From IMG/VR virus record IMGVR_UViG_3300032093_000002, positions 124,001 through 188,000 of that record: a stretch of 64,000 nucleotides of DNA, one strand, 5' to 3'. The stretch's first letter is position 1. Every line of letters begins with the position of its first letter. The position numbers were made by a program, and so were the translations under genes. The notes beneath the pieces were generated by a model. The model saw only the letters and a list, made by a program, of their open reading frames with translations, had not been told where the DNA came from and ran no database searches. Positions 14,466 through 23,289 of this stretch are shown here, one piece after another. This DNA is from a virus.

Positions 14466-14573
14466 ATGATGGATTTAGACAATAACATTTCGTGTCTTTT
14501 GGGAACTACAAGTTCATATGAGAACCCTTGGGTGATGGAACGCAGGATACCCCGAACCATAAACTATTGCTAA
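14466..14573 (+). CDS. 35-aa microprotein with late-type motif and terminator
   Basis: A 35-codon frame (MMDLDNNISCLLGTTSSYEN, then PWVMERRIPRTINYC) begins 3 nt after a TATTTATG motif and is followed by a strong terminator at 14589. It is divergent from the AT-hook protein. Two cysteines (10 and 35) and a basic ERRIPR stretch stand out. Without translation data it might instead be a short RNA, but the motif-to-ATG spacing favours a gene. Confidence 0.5.
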   Translation: MMDLDNNISCLLGTTSSYENPWVMERRIPRTINYC

Positions 14574-14588
14574 AAACGTTACATATCT

Positions 14589-14622
14589 AAGGGGTTCATT
14601 TTTTGGACCCCTTTTGTTTTTT
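14589..14622 (+). terminator. Rho-independent terminator
   Basis: A 10-bp stem pairs 14589-14598 with 14604-14613, followed by a T-rich run. Confidence 0.85.
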
Positions 14623-14658
14623 ATTAGAAAATAAACTATTATTGCAAAAAATTACAAA

Positions 14659-15147
14659 ATGGGAAGTGTATTGGTTTTAAATTATGATTACACCCCGTTG
14701 AATGTAACTACTATTCGACGAGGATTTGTTTTAGTGGATAAGGGTAAGGCAGAAATTGTCAAGTCTGATGAATCCCCTATTACTGCTGGATTCAAAACAT
14801 ATGTCCGACCTGTGATTATTAGATTACTGAAATACATCAAACATTTCACAAGGAATCTTCGCGCAAATAGGAATAGAATCTATAAGAGAGACAACTATCA
14901 ATGTGTTTATTGTGGGTCAAGTAAGCACTTAACTTTGGACCACGTAATTCCAAAATCTAGGGGAGGTAAAAATGATTGGATGAATCTTGTAACATCTTGT
15001 TTCAAATGTAACTTGAAGAAATCTAATAAAACACCAGAAGAGGCTAAAATGCCAATGAGACATAAACCTTTTGCCCCAACATTAGTGGGGGAGAATGTAA
15101 CCGTGAGCAAAGTTTGGGAGGATTTCCAAAAATCATTCATTTATTAA
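14659..15147 (+). CDS. HNH endonuclease
   Basis: The 162-aa protein has a CVYCG zinc knuckle (about residue 86), then LTLDHVIPKSRGG and NLVTSCFKCNLKK: the HNH core with the DH catalytic pair and a second CxxC, as in the bacterial HNH family of stand-alone nicking enzymes. An N-terminal MGSVLVLNYDYTPLN segment is typical of the same family. It nicks or cuts DNA; in phages such enzymes are homing or packaging-associated nucleases. It leads a plus-strand operon running to the carbamoyltransferases. Confidence 0.88.
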   Translation: MGSVLVLNYDYTPLNVTTIRRGFVLVDKGKAEIVKSDESPITAGFKTYVRPVIIRLLKYIKHFTRNLRANRNRIYKRDNYQCVYCGSSKHLTLDHVIPKSRGGKNDWMNLVTSCFKCNLKKSNKTPEEAKMPMRHKPFAPTLVGENVTVSKVWEDFQKSFIY

Positions 15148-15164
15148 AATAAAAAACTATAATT

Positions 15165-15464
15165 ATGGATACTATGTCAAACAAATCACTCAAGATTGTA
15201 ATCGTTTTTTTAAGTATTTGTCTCATTTGGACTAGCATTAGATTGTCTAACGAAAAACAAAATATTGAGCCGACGAAAATGGAACTAGTTCAAACAAAAA
15301 AAAGTTTGGATAGTTTAAAGATTGTTAGTGATTCACTTTATTATGAATTATTTCCTATACAAGTTGAACTTGGTAGATTCCAAGTGGCTTATGAAATATT
15401 CATGGAAAGGAATCCAAAAGCCGCGTCACAGTATGGTGACATAATCTCACAAGAAACCGAATAA
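15165..15464 (+). CDS. Single-span membrane protein with coiled coil
   Basis: A 99-aa product with one hydrophobic helix (residues 9-26, IVIVFLSICLIWTSIRL) and a charged helical outer part (QTKKSLDSLKIVSDSL). Such small anchored coiled-coil proteins are common in phages, sometimes as lysis or exclusion factors; no family is recognised. It lies 17 nt after the HNH gene and one base before the next gene. Confidence 0.6.
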   Translation: MDTMSNKSLKIVIVFLSICLIWTSIRLSNEKQNIEPTKMELVQTKKSLDSLKIVSDSLYYELFPIQVELGRFQVAYEIFMERNPKAASQYGDIISQETE

Positions 15465-15465
15465 T

Positions 15466-15741
15466 ATGGAAAATAATAATGAACTAAACGAATTACAAGA
15501 TTCGAAAAACCCCCAAGACACACTAACATCATCCCTCATACTTGCTAGAGCACTTAGTCTCATACTTCAAGAAAACCAAGGGATTGTTGTTGACCTTTTA
15601 AATAATTTGGATTTAGGTGATGACACATCCAAAGTAATTGTTTTTAAATTTCAAGAACAAATTCACATCTATAAATGCGAAGAGGATTTGGCTGAGGGAA
15701 CCGCTGTTATGATGGGTGAACCACCGATGGACTCTGAATAA
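15466..15741 (+). CDS. Unknown acidic 91-aa protein
   Basis: A soluble acidic product beginning MENNNELNELQDSKN and ending GEPPMDSE, with a predicted beta strand VIVFKFQEQIHIYKCEE. It is spaced 1 nt from the upstream stop and 11 nt from the carbamoyltransferase start, so it is co-transcribed. No family is recognised. Confidence 0.55.
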   Translation: MENNNELNELQDSKNPQDTLTSSLILARALSLILQENQGIVVDLLNNLDLGDDTSKVIVFKFQEQIHIYKCEEDLAEGTAVMMGEPPMDSE

Positions 15742-15752
15742 AATTTAAATAC

Positions 15753-17423
15753 ATGAGGGTATTAGGATTTTCTGTCGGACACGACAAAGGTGCTGTTATT
15801 GTTGAAAATGGAAAAGTCTTGATTGGAATTACTCAAGAAAGAATTTCAAGAATCAAACATGATGGAGCACATCAAGGTGGATTAATTCCTGCCGAATCTA
15901 TAAGATATTGTCTTGAAAATTCAGGATATACTTTTAGAGATATCGATTTATTTGTCTACAGCACAACTGAAATTGTTGATGACGTTCAAAAAAAGTTTAT
16001 CGAAGAATTTCAGTTTGACCCTACGGGTAAATTCGAGTTTTTACCTCATCATTTGGCCCACGCATATTCTTCTTTTTTTAGTTCAGGATTCGATGATGCC
16101 GTTGTGGTTGTTGCAGACGCATCGGGTAGTATTTTGAATGAAAAAAATAAATTACCTGAGTGGTATCCGAAAGTTAGTAGGAAAGGTCTCAATCACGAAG
16201 AAGATTGGACAGAAGCAATTTCAATTTATCATTTTAATAAAAATGATTACAAAGAGGTTTATAAGAAATGGATAAAATATCCTGTTCCGATTGATACTAA
16301 CGAAGATGTTTCTGTCGGAACCGTTTACTCTGAAGGTTCACTTCAATTAATTTATGAACCCAATACCAATTCTTGGCCTGCAGGTAAACTGATGGGACTT
16401 GCGTCATATGCTGACAAGGACATAGTCGAGGAAGCTCCACATTATATTGTTGAAACAGAAGATGGAGATATTTTCATTCCAAATAATAGAATATATCCCA
16501 AAGTGACATATGATTCAGATTTTTTCTCAAGAGCTTGTGTTGCTGGAATATATCAAAGGGAACAAGAAAGGGTATCTCTAATGTTAGCGAAGAAAGCAAA
16601 GGAATTGACCGATTCTGAAAATATTTGCGTGGCAGGTGGGTCTTTCCTTAATTGTAATTCTAACGAAAAAATCCTCAACTCAGGATTGTTTGAGGGTTGT
16701 TACTTCATACCTCCCTCTGACGATAGTGGAATCCCTTTAGGGTGCGCCTGGTATGGTTATCAACTTATGAGTCCGATTGAAAAAAATAATTTTCTTTCTC
16801 CTTACATAGGTAAAAATTATTCTAACAATGATATTGTTTCAGCAATAAACCAATACCCAAATTTATATCATGAAAGATTTGATGATTTTGACGAACTTGT
16901 TGATAAAGTCTCACATTGGTTAACTCAAAATAGGGTCATAGGCTGGTTTCAAGACCAATCTGAAATTGGACCTAGAGCTCTTGGTAATCGTTCAATCTTA
17001 GCATCACCTATCAACAAATGGATGACAGGTCACATTAATTCAGACATCAAAAAAAGAGAATGGTATAGACCGTTTGCACCCGCCGTGTTATTTGAACACC
17101 AAAGTGAAATTTTTGATTCTAATGTTTTTTCTCCATATATGTTGGTTACGACTAACGTAAAAGAATCTTGGAGAGATAAAATACCTGCAGTAACTCACAT
17201 TGACGGTTCCGCTAGACATCAATCGGTTTCAGAAAAATCTAATTATAAATTTTATAAATTAATCGAGAGTTTTTATAACAAAACAGGAGTTCCAGTTTTA
17301 CTCAACACGAGTTTCAATGGCCCTCATGAACCAATTGTTGAAACTCCAAAGAATGCAATTGACACCATGTTAAGTTGTAAACTCGATTACTTAGTAATAG
17401 GAAATTATTTAATCAAAAGATAG
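15753..17423 (+). CDS. NodU/TobZ-family carbamoyltransferase 1
   Basis: This 556-aa protein has both domains of the family. The N-terminal actin-like domain carries FLPHHLAHAYSSFFSSG (His99, His100, His103; metal and carbamoyl-adenylate site) and VVVVADASG. The C-terminal Sua5/YrdC-like part has GWFQDQSEIGPRALGNRSIL, a hallmark of these enzymes. Known members use carbamoyl phosphate and ATP to carbamoylate hydroxyls of antibiotics or Nod factors, and one phage group carbamoylates 5-hydroxymethylcytosine in DNA. It is followed after 1 nt by a diverged second copy. Confidence 0.88.
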   Translation: MRVLGFSVGHDKGAVIVENGKVLIGITQERISRIKHDGAHQGGLIPAESIRYCLENSGYTFRDIDLFVYSTTEIVDDVQKKFIEEFQFDPTGKFEFLPHHLAHAYSSFFSSGFDDAVVVVADASGSILNEKNKLPEWYPKVSRKGLNHEEDWTEAISIYHFNKNDYKEVYKKWIKYPVPIDTNEDVSVGTVYSEGSLQLIYEPNTNSWPAGKLMGLASYADKDIVEEAPHYIVETEDGDIFIPNNRIYPKVTYDSDFFSRACVAGIYQREQERVSLMLAKKAKELTDSENICVAGGSFLNCNSNEKILNSGLFEGCYFIPPSDDSGIPLGCAWYGYQLMSPIEKNNFLSPYIGKNYSNNDIVSAINQYPNLYHERFDDFDELVDKVSHWLTQNRVIGWFQDQSEIGPRALGNRSILASPINKWMTGHINSDIKKREWYRPFAPAVLFEHQSEIFDSNVFSPYMLVTTNVKESWRDKIPAVTHIDGSARHQSVSEKSNYKFYKLIESFYNKTGVPVLLNTSFNGPHEPIVETPKNAIDTMLSCKLDYLVIGNYLIKR

Positions 17424-17424
17424 T

Positions 17425-19017
17425 ATGAGCACGATTTATGGTTTTTTTGGTGGTTCTCATAGTCCATCCGCGTGTTTAATTAGAAATGGAAAGATTGTAT
17501 CATGTATAGAAGAAGAAAGATTAACCAGAATTAAGGCTGGTGACAACTTCGACAGTTTTCCAGAATTATCCTCAGAAGAAATTCAAAAATACACAGGTCT
17601 TAATGTTCACGATGCTGATTATAGGGTTTTTGTTGAGCCGGTAATCGATGCGTTCGCAAAAAAATTGACCAAGGATAATTTTGAGAGAGTTGGTCATCAC
17701 GATGCTCATTGCTATGGTTCTTATTTTACAAGTGGTATGGATGGAAAAGTTTTAAGTATTTCATACGACGGTGGAGGAGACAAAACCGTAATGAAAGTCT
17801 ACCTTTGTGAAGATGGTAAAATGAATTTGGCATATTCTTATGATTTTGCAACAACGGGAAGTATACCTCATCTTTGGGCATTCAGTGTGACCTCAATTAG
17901 AGGATATAACGAGAATGGAGAGAGCATTTGGAAAATGTGTAAAGACGAAGGGAAACTTATGGGAATGGCACCTGATGGGTTTTACGATGAGAGGATATAT
18001 AAAATTCTGAATTCAATAATCGATTACAAAGACTTCAAATTTTTCCCATCGAATACGGGTGCGAAAGCTAGATTTGTTGTAGACACAATGTTCAGGAAAG
18101 GTTATTTCGACTCACAAGAGAAACTTCAGGTTTTTTCGTTTAACTTACAAAAATTAACTGAAGACCTTTTCCTTAATTTTTTAGACGACCTTCACACTAG
18201 ATTTCCCGATTATAAAAAATTATGTTTTTCTGGTGGTTTGTTTGCCAACGTAAAATTAAATCAAAAAATTAATCAACTACCTTGGGTTGAGGAAATATAT
18301 ATTGTTCCACCTATGGGAGACGAAGGGTTAAGCTTAGGTGCATGTATAAAGAAAGCAGTAGACTTGGGTGAAATCACAAAACCATTCAAATTGGATAATG
18401 TTTTTTTTGGTAAAGAGTATGATGATGACCAAATTTCATTGATTAGTCAAAAATATAATTTTGAGAAAAAGATATATAACCCTTCTGAAATCGCTAAGAA
18501 TATTGATGAGGGTGAAATTATCGGTTGGTTTCAACACGGATTTGAATTTGGTCCACGAGCCTTGGGTGGTAGAAGTATTCTTATGAGACCAACAAGCTCA
18601 GACACTCATAGTAAATTAAACAAAAGGTTGAAAAGACATGATTCGATGCCATTTGCACCTATTGTAATGTCAGAATATTTTGATGAAATTTTCTTTGAAA
18701 CAAAGTCAAAATACTCCGCAGAATTTATGACTATTTGTTATCAAACTAAAGAGAATTGGATTGAAAAAATACCTGCGGTAATCCAAAAATCAGATAAGAC
18801 TGCGAGACCTCAGATTGTAAAAAGAGAGAAGAACTACAAATTTTGGGAAATACTTGATGAATACTATAAAATTTCAAATATACCTGTTTTGTTAAATACT
18901 TCTTTCAACACTCACAATGAACCAATTGTAGATAACCCCGAACAAGCCTTTTCTAAATTACAAGATAAAACTTTAGATAAATTAGTTATTGGAAATTATG
19001 TTTACACAAATAGGTGA
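17425..19017 (+). CDS. NodU/TobZ-family carbamoyltransferase 2
   Basis: A 530-aa homologue of the preceding gene, with GHHDAHCYGSYFTSG (His91, His92, His95), SISYDGGGDKTV (adenylate loop) and GWFQHGFEFGPRALGGRSIL. The family is the same but the sequence is much diverged, so this is an old duplication or separate acquisition, not a recent copy. Tandem enzymes could act on different acceptors, or as a heteromer. Candidate acceptors are modified bases of phage DNA or surface sugars. The start lies 1 nt after the previous stop. Confidence 0.87.
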   Translation: MSTIYGFFGGSHSPSACLIRNGKIVSCIEEERLTRIKAGDNFDSFPELSSEEIQKYTGLNVHDADYRVFVEPVIDAFAKKLTKDNFERVGHHDAHCYGSYFTSGMDGKVLSISYDGGGDKTVMKVYLCEDGKMNLAYSYDFATTGSIPHLWAFSVTSIRGYNENGESIWKMCKDEGKLMGMAPDGFYDERIYKILNSIIDYKDFKFFPSNTGAKARFVVDTMFRKGYFDSQEKLQVFSFNLQKLTEDLFLNFLDDLHTRFPDYKKLCFSGGLFANVKLNQKINQLPWVEEIYIVPPMGDEGLSLGACIKKAVDLGEITKPFKLDNVFFGKEYDDDQISLISQKYNFEKKIYNPSEIAKNIDEGEIIGWFQHGFEFGPRALGGRSILMRPTSSDTHSKLNKRLKRHDSMPFAPIVMSEYFDEIFFETKSKYSAEFMTICYQTKENWIEKIPAVIQKSDKTARPQIVKREKNYKFWEILDEYYKISNIPVLLNTSFNTHNEPIVDNPEQAFSKLQDKTLDKLVIGNYVYTNR

Positions 19018-19639
19018 TGAAAAAATTGTGATTGACTTTAACAAAGGAATTACAGTCAGAGTTGGTGGACCCGAACAATTATATTATGTTGAATTACATG
19101 AATTTAAAAAAGGGGACCAACAACCTTATATCGTTGAGGGAATTCATTTCACAACTATGAATGACTGGTATATGAAAGAGTTTCATCTACCTATAGAGTT
19201 TTACATGGACTTCGAAATCATAATTTATAAGTTTGATGATACTTTTGGATTGAAAAGAATTTACTCTCACAGATATAATGACCGAGACCAACTTGTTAGA
19301 TTTATTTTGGATACGGATAATTTAGACGAAGCTTCAGTGTGGTTGAAAAGATGTATGACATACAAAAAAAGAAATGAATGTCACGTAGAAATTATTTCAA
19401 ATTTTGATGAAATTAACTCATACTCAGAAACAAGATTCAAAGATAGAAATCTGACACCTTATAAGACATACAGGATAGGTAAATTTCCAAAGAACAGTAA
19501 TGATTGGAAAACAGTAGACCCGAGAAAAGAGGGTGTCATTTGGTTCGGTAATTGGAAAACTTTTTGGTCTTACCAACATCCAAGATTATGGAAATCTTTA
19601 TCAAGCCAAGAAATTGTAGACGATATTTTGGGTTTGTAA
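18998..19639 (+). CDS. Unknown 213-aa protein coupled to the carbamoyltransferases
   Basis: The start overlaps the end of the second carbamoyltransferase by 20 nt, so it is translationally coupled. The protein is rich in aromatic residues and begins MFTQIGDEKIVIDFNKGITV, suggesting a beta-rich glycan- or nucleotide-binding fold (VRVGGPEQLYYVELHEF). No motif gives a function. By context it could bind or prepare the carbamoylation acceptor. Confidence 0.6.
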   Translation: MFTQIGDEKIVIDFNKGITVRVGGPEQLYYVELHEFKKGDQQPYIVEGIHFTTMNDWYMKEFHLPIEFYMDFEIIIYKFDDTFGLKRIYSHRYNDRDQLVRFILDTDNLDEASVWLKRCMTYKKRNECHVEIISNFDEINSYSETRFKDRNLTPYKTYRIGKFPKNSNDWKTVDPRKEGVIWFGNWKTFWSYQHPRLWKSLSSQEIVDDILGL

Positions 19640-19658
19640 CTTTTTTTATCTAATTTTG
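19627..19658 (+). promoter_or_regulatory. Host-type promoter TTTG-N20-TAATTTTG for clpP
   Basis: TTTG at 19627-19630, 20-nt spacer, TAATTTTG at 19651-19658, 16 nt before the clpP start. Confidence 0.7.
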
Positions 19659-19674
19659 TTACAAATAATAAATT

Positions 19675-20352
19675 ATGAATATCGGTAACGAATTTACATC
19701 CTATTACACAAAACATTTAGGGAAAGGTTCACTTGACCTACACTACTTCAATCAACAAATTGAATCTTCAATGACTCCATATATTTTGGAAGAAAGGGAG
19801 ATGAGAGCAACTCAGATTGACATATTCTCACGTTTGATGAGAGACAGAATAATTTGGGTGGCTGGTGGTGTTGATGATAGAATGTCGACCGTAGTTCAAG
19901 CACAATTAATGTTCTTAGATAATAGTGATAAAACTGACATAACGATGCACATTGACTCACCAGGTGGCAGCGTGAAATCAGGACTCTCAATGGTTGATGT
20001 CATGCAATATGTCACTTGTGATATCCGAACTGTTAACACAGGTATGGCGGCTTCTATGGGTTCAGTTTTACTTGGTGCAGGAACCAAAGGCAAACGCTCC
20101 TCCCTCAAGTTCTCTAAAACGATGCTTCACCAGACATCAGGTGGTGCGGGCGGAAATATTCAAGATGCGAGAATCAATTTCATTGAGTGGGAAAAAACCA
20201 ACAAAATATTGTTTGAATTATTAGGTGAGTTTTGTGGTAAAACTCCCGAACAAGTTATGGAAGACTCCTCTCGAGATTTTTGGTTATCTGCTGAAGAGTC
20301 CGTTGAATATGGTATTATTGACGAGATTGTTAAAACAAAAAAGAAGGGTTAA
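19675..20352 (+). CDS. clpP: ATP-dependent Clp protease proteolytic subunit
   Basis: The 225-aa protein carries the full serine-protease triad: GMAASMGSV (Ser127), MLHQTSGG (His152) and an Asp in DSSRDFWLSAEE. The N-terminal region TPYILEEREM...QIDIFSRLMRDRI closely follows the Bacteroidota ClpP pattern, pointing to capture from such a host. ClpP forms a 14-subunit chamber fed by ClpX/ClpA-type unfoldases; no unfoldase gene is visible here, so it would use the host's or one elsewhere. Phage ClpP is used for head maturation or for host protein turnover. It has its own host-type promoter and a terminator. Confidence 0.93.
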   Translation: MNIGNEFTSYYTKHLGKGSLDLHYFNQQIESSMTPYILEEREMRATQIDIFSRLMRDRIIWVAGGVDDRMSTVVQAQLMFLDNSDKTDITMHIDSPGGSVKSGLSMVDVMQYVTCDIRTVNTGMAASMGSVLLGAGTKGKRSSLKFSKTMLHQTSGGAGGNIQDARINFIEWEKTNKILFELLGEFCGKTPEQVMEDSSRDFWLSAEESVEYGIIDEIVKTKKKG

Positions 20353-20372
20353 CCCCTTCTTTTCGTTTTTTT
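20341..20372 (+). terminator. Terminator of clpP
   Basis: AAGAAGGG (20341-20348) pairs with 20354-20361, followed by T runs. The clpP stop codon lies in the loop. Confidence 0.85.
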
Positions 20373-20418
20373 GAACACCCCCCTTTTTGTTTTTTACCAC
20401 TTTATGGTGGTTTCATTA

Positions 20419-21072
20419 TTAAGCCACCGCAGGTTTTGCCTGAACTTTATTTAAAACATTTTCAGCTTTGTCCGTGAAACTTCCAAAGAGCTTGCATACA
20501 CCATCTGACATTTGTTTTTCGAGGCCCTTGATGAATTCAGTATCTTTGATTGCTCCACCCAATAAGTTTCTTATTATACCGTAACCTGTCCCGTCCATAC
20601 CTTTCGATTGCATCATAGTTCTGACCAAAGCCTCTGCTAAACTCTCAGCAACCAATTTTGTTAATTCTCTACAGTCGGATAATGCATTTGCTAATCTTCT
20701 TGGGTCTGATGCAATGAATGATGATACAAATTTTGCGAAAGGACCTTTCATATTGAACCAACCAAAAATAGAATCAATCATAGGTTCTACAATTGCCTGT
20801 CCTAATACGCTCCATCCTTGTCCAAATAGTTTATCTAATATATCTGTGAATTTGAATTCCTCATTAATTAGACCTTGTGATTCAAGAACATTAATCTCTT
20901 TCAATACTTGAATGAAAACCTTTTTTTGTTTTTCCTCAGATAAAGACCTGAATTTTGATTTAGATTCAACAATAACTTTCAATCTACTTTCAACTAATGT
21001 TGTTTCAACAAGTCTATTATCTCTTTTCTTTTTTTCCTCGAGTAATTTTTTTCTTACAATTTTATTTACCAT
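20419..21072 (-). CDS. Unknown 217-aa probable virion protein
   Basis: The N-terminus is a highly charged helix (KKLLEEKKKRDNRLVETTLV) with several L/I-x-E sites such as IVESKS, resembling an extended form of the tag. The rest is helical with amphipathic glycine-rich stretches (FGWFNMKGPFAKFVSSFIAS). It is the last of a four-gene minus-strand operon of similar proteins starting at 23241. No family is recognised. Confidence 0.6.
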   Translation of the reverse strand: MVNKIVRKKLLEEKKKRDNRLVETTLVESRLKVIVESKSKFRSLSEEKQKKVFIQVLKEINVLESQGLINEEFKFTDILDKLFGQGWSVLGQAIVEPMIDSIFGWFNMKGPFAKFVSSFIASDPRRLANALSDCRELTKLVAESLAEALVRTMMQSKGMDGTGYGIIRNLLGGAIKDTEFIKGLEKQMSDGVCKLFGSFTDKAENVLNKVQAKPAVA

Positions 21073-21081
21073 AAAAATTTT

Positions 21082-22044
21082 TTAAACTTTTAAATCTTTT
21101 AATTTTTTCTTCAATTCGAATCTGAAGTTGAACATTCCTTTGTTTGCCCTTTCTTTACAAATTCTAACAACACTTTTCAGATTAGCTCTTTCTGCATCAC
21201 CCAAAGGATATGTTCTAGAACCTAACTCTTGATTATTCCAAAGTGTTTCGATAGCCGTCTTACAATTTTGTGAATTTACCTCAAGTTTTGTTCCTTGTTT
21301 AGCATCTGCAACTTTTTGTATCTTTCTGTATACGTAGAATTTGTCTTTCAATTTTTCGAAATAAGGATAATACTGACTATAGTCTCCGCTTATCTTACCA
21401 TTATTTTCAGCATCTTTACCTGTTAAATCTAATTTCTCATACTCACCGCCGTCCCTTAATTGATATTCTGATGGGGGTTGTGCCATTTCGAACCAATTTT
21501 CCGTTCTGAGTTGTTTAATTATATCTTTTTGACTATTATCTAAACTTGGTTTTCCTGCGGTCTGTCCTGCCTGATTAGTTTGACCAGTGTTTTGAGAAGA
21601 TACGGTAGAAACATTTGCTTCAGGACAGTAAAATTTATCGTAAACTTTACCTTGTTGATTCAGAATGTTCATATCACTTGTAAAATAATATGTTAGTCCC
21701 TGTCTTGATTTTCTTGACACAAAATATATCCCATCTTTTAATTTCCTTATCTCACTCCTTTTACCACCGAGACATTTTGACTCAACCACTTTTATGAAGT
21801 TGTTTAGAACATCCGCATCAGTTTTGGTTAATGTATTAGTTTCTACTTTCGAGTCTGTTTTTGTTGTCTCAACAGTTGAAATAGTGGGCGTTGTTGTTTT
21901 AGTCGTTCCGTCAGCGTTGTATGGTGATGCAGGGTCTCCTGGTGCAACATCATCAGGTCCTAAACCACTTGCCTGTTCTTTAATGAAACCATGCATTTTC
22001 AAGATTTCAATTTTGTAACTTTCGTCTATTCTTAAACTTTTCAT
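21082..22044 (-). CDS. Tagged unknown protein, 320 aa
   Basis: It begins MKSLRIDESYKIEILKMHGF followed by IKEQASG, a variant of the tag ending I-K-E-Q. A long Thr/Ser-rich, low-complexity linker follows (about residues 30-75), then a helical C-terminal part. Tag plus flexible linker plus domain is what would be expected for packaged cargo or internal head proteins. The enzymatic role, if any, is not visible. It is 1 nt from the next upstream gene. Confidence 0.65.
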   Translation of the reverse strand: MKSLRIDESYKIEILKMHGFIKEQASGLGPDDVAPGDPASPYNADGTTKTTTPTISTVETTKTDSKVETNTLTKTDADVLNNFIKVVESKCLGGKRSEIRKLKDGIYFVSRKSRQGLTYYFTSDMNILNQQGKVYDKFYCPEANVSTVSSQNTGQTNQAGQTAGKPSLDNSQKDIIKQLRTENWFEMAQPPSEYQLRDGGEYEKLDLTGKDAENNGKISGDYSQYYPYFEKLKDKFYVYRKIQKVADAKQGTKLEVNSQNCKTAIETLWNNQELGSRTYPLGDAERANLKSVVRICKERANKGMFNFRFELKKKLKDLKV

Positions 22045-22045
22045 A

Positions 22046-22897
22046 TTAATTATTTTGTAGAAATTCGTCAGGAGTTAAGCCGAAGACTGATTCGGATTCT
22101 TTAGCAAAATCATTTGTTGTTTTAGTAGTTGTTCCACCTTTCAAATAATTTTCATATTCTTTTCTGACATCTTGATTATTCCATTGTTTTTGTGTTCTCG
22201 GTCCAAACCTTCCATATCCACCTCCGTTCTGACCTTGGTTTAAAATTCCATCTTTATAACCTGTTGCCCATCCTGCCTTATTTTTATCGAGCCAATCTTG
22301 AAACTTTTTCACGTCAAGTCCAGCTGGGGCTGAAGGATTTGTAACAGTAGTTTGTTTCTTTTTTGCTACACCAGTTTCTATTGCTTTTTTAGTAGCATCT
22401 AGTCCCGCAGTAATCCCTTTGGCCACGTCACCAACAGCAGTGTTGGCTGTAGATGTTGTTGTTGGGATATTTGTAATTTTAAAAGTATTTTCTTTAAACT
22501 TACCGAGGCTGTTGAACTCCGCAGTTGCGTCAACACCTATAGATTTTAGATGATTGATTATTTGATTCACTGAATCAGTATTGTCACTTCCGAAGTCATT
22601 ATTGACCCATTCATCAATAGCCAAATTACTATTAAAATAAGCAACTTGAGAATTTACTCTCTGAAATTGGGCCGGCGTTTTAATTTTTTTTAGACCTGAC
22701 AAAAACATATTTTCATTAGTTCCAGCACCACCAACTCCATTCCAAATTTCACTCGCAATTTTGTAATCTGGGTCTGTCCTTGGTAATGACGCTTCGGTCA
22801 TTTCAAGGTTTTCATTGAGAGTTTTTTTGGAATCGTATTTCATCCTCAATAAAATTGCATCTAGTGATTCTTGTGGATTTAGTTTTTTCCTATACAT
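22046..22897 (-). CDS. Probable virion protein with peptidoglycan-binding-like C-terminus
   Basis: This 283-aa protein starts MYRKKLNPQESLDAILLRMK and continues with LNENLEM. A central helical block EIWNGVGGAGTNENMFLSGL resembles repeats seen in annexin-like phage proteins. After an alanine/threonine-rich linker, VKKFQDWLDKNKAGW through GRFGPRTQKQWN looks like a diverged peptidoglycan-binding domain (GPRTQxxW). The late-type motif lies 12 nt upstream. It may be a tail-associated wall-binding protein. Confidence 0.6.
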   Translation of the reverse strand: MYRKKLNPQESLDAILLRMKYDSKKTLNENLEMTEASLPRTDPDYKIASEIWNGVGGAGTNENMFLSGLKKIKTPAQFQRVNSQVAYFNSNLAIDEWVNNDFGSDNTDSVNQIINHLKSIGVDATAEFNSLGKFKENTFKITNIPTTTSTANTAVGDVAKGITAGLDATKKAIETGVAKKKQTTVTNPSAPAGLDVKKFQDWLDKNKAGWATGYKDGILNQGQNGGGYGRFGPRTQKQWNNQDVRKEYENYLKGGTTTKTTNDFAKESESVFGLTPDEFLQNN

Positions 22898-22909
22898 AAG
22901 ATTTTTCTT

Positions 22910-22917
22910 TATAAATA
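22910..22917 (-). promoter_or_regulatory. TATTTATW late-type motif
   Basis: Minus-strand TATTTATA, 12 nt before the start at 22897. Confidence 0.55.
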
Positions 22918-22935
22918 TTACGATATTCCCTATTT

Positions 22936-23241
22936 TTATACAAAATCAGTTCCGCCAGTTTTTCCCATAACTCTATCCGACTTCCAAACGTATTTTGGGT
23001 CATTCATGTAAGTTTTTCCAAACTTTCTCCCTGATTCCCATTTGGTAATTGCAGTTTGATTTGACTTTCCACGAGCGAGACCAGTTTCCCATTTTTTTAT
23101 CGCCTTACCTGTTGATGCACCTCCGGCTGAACCAGACTCACCTGAAGGTGGAGGAGTATCCTGTTCATCAAGTTCCTTTCCTTTTCCTTTAGAGGAATGT
23201 TTCTCAAAAAAATTAATTAAAAAATCTACGTCTAATATCAT
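22936..23241 (-). CDS. Small basic protein with KWExG repeats
   Basis: A 101-aa protein. The N-terminal MILDVDFLINFFEKHSSKGK is followed by a Gly/Ser/Pro-rich linker and a C-terminal half with three related units (KKWETGLARGKSN, TKWESGRKFGKTY, VWKSDRVMGKTG). The Trp-x-x-Gly-x-x-x-Gly-Lys spacing suggests a repeated binding element. Late-type motif 3 nt upstream. Function unknown; the basic repeats could contact DNA or a structural lattice. Confidence 0.6.
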   Translation of the reverse strand: MILDVDFLINFFEKHSSKGKGKELDEQDTPPPSGESGSAGGASTGKAIKKWETGLARGKSNQTAITKWESGRKFGKTYMNDPKYVWKSDRVMGKTGGTDFV

Positions 23242-23244
23242 TCA

Positions 23245-23252
23245 AATAAATA
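23245..23252 (-). promoter_or_regulatory. TATTTATW late-type motif
   Basis: Minus-strand TATTTATT, 3 nt before the start at 23241. Confidence 0.6.
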
Positions 23253-23254
23253 TT

Positions 23255-23284
23255 TTTGTATTCGATAAAAAAACTCTACTTTTG
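23255..23284 (+). promoter_or_regulatory. Host-type promoter TTTG-N18-TACTTTTG
   Basis: TTTG 23255-23258 and TACTTTTG 23277-23284 precede the lipoprotein start at 23290 by 5 nt. It is divergent from a late-type motif. Confidence 0.7.
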
Positions 23285-23289
23285 CAAAC

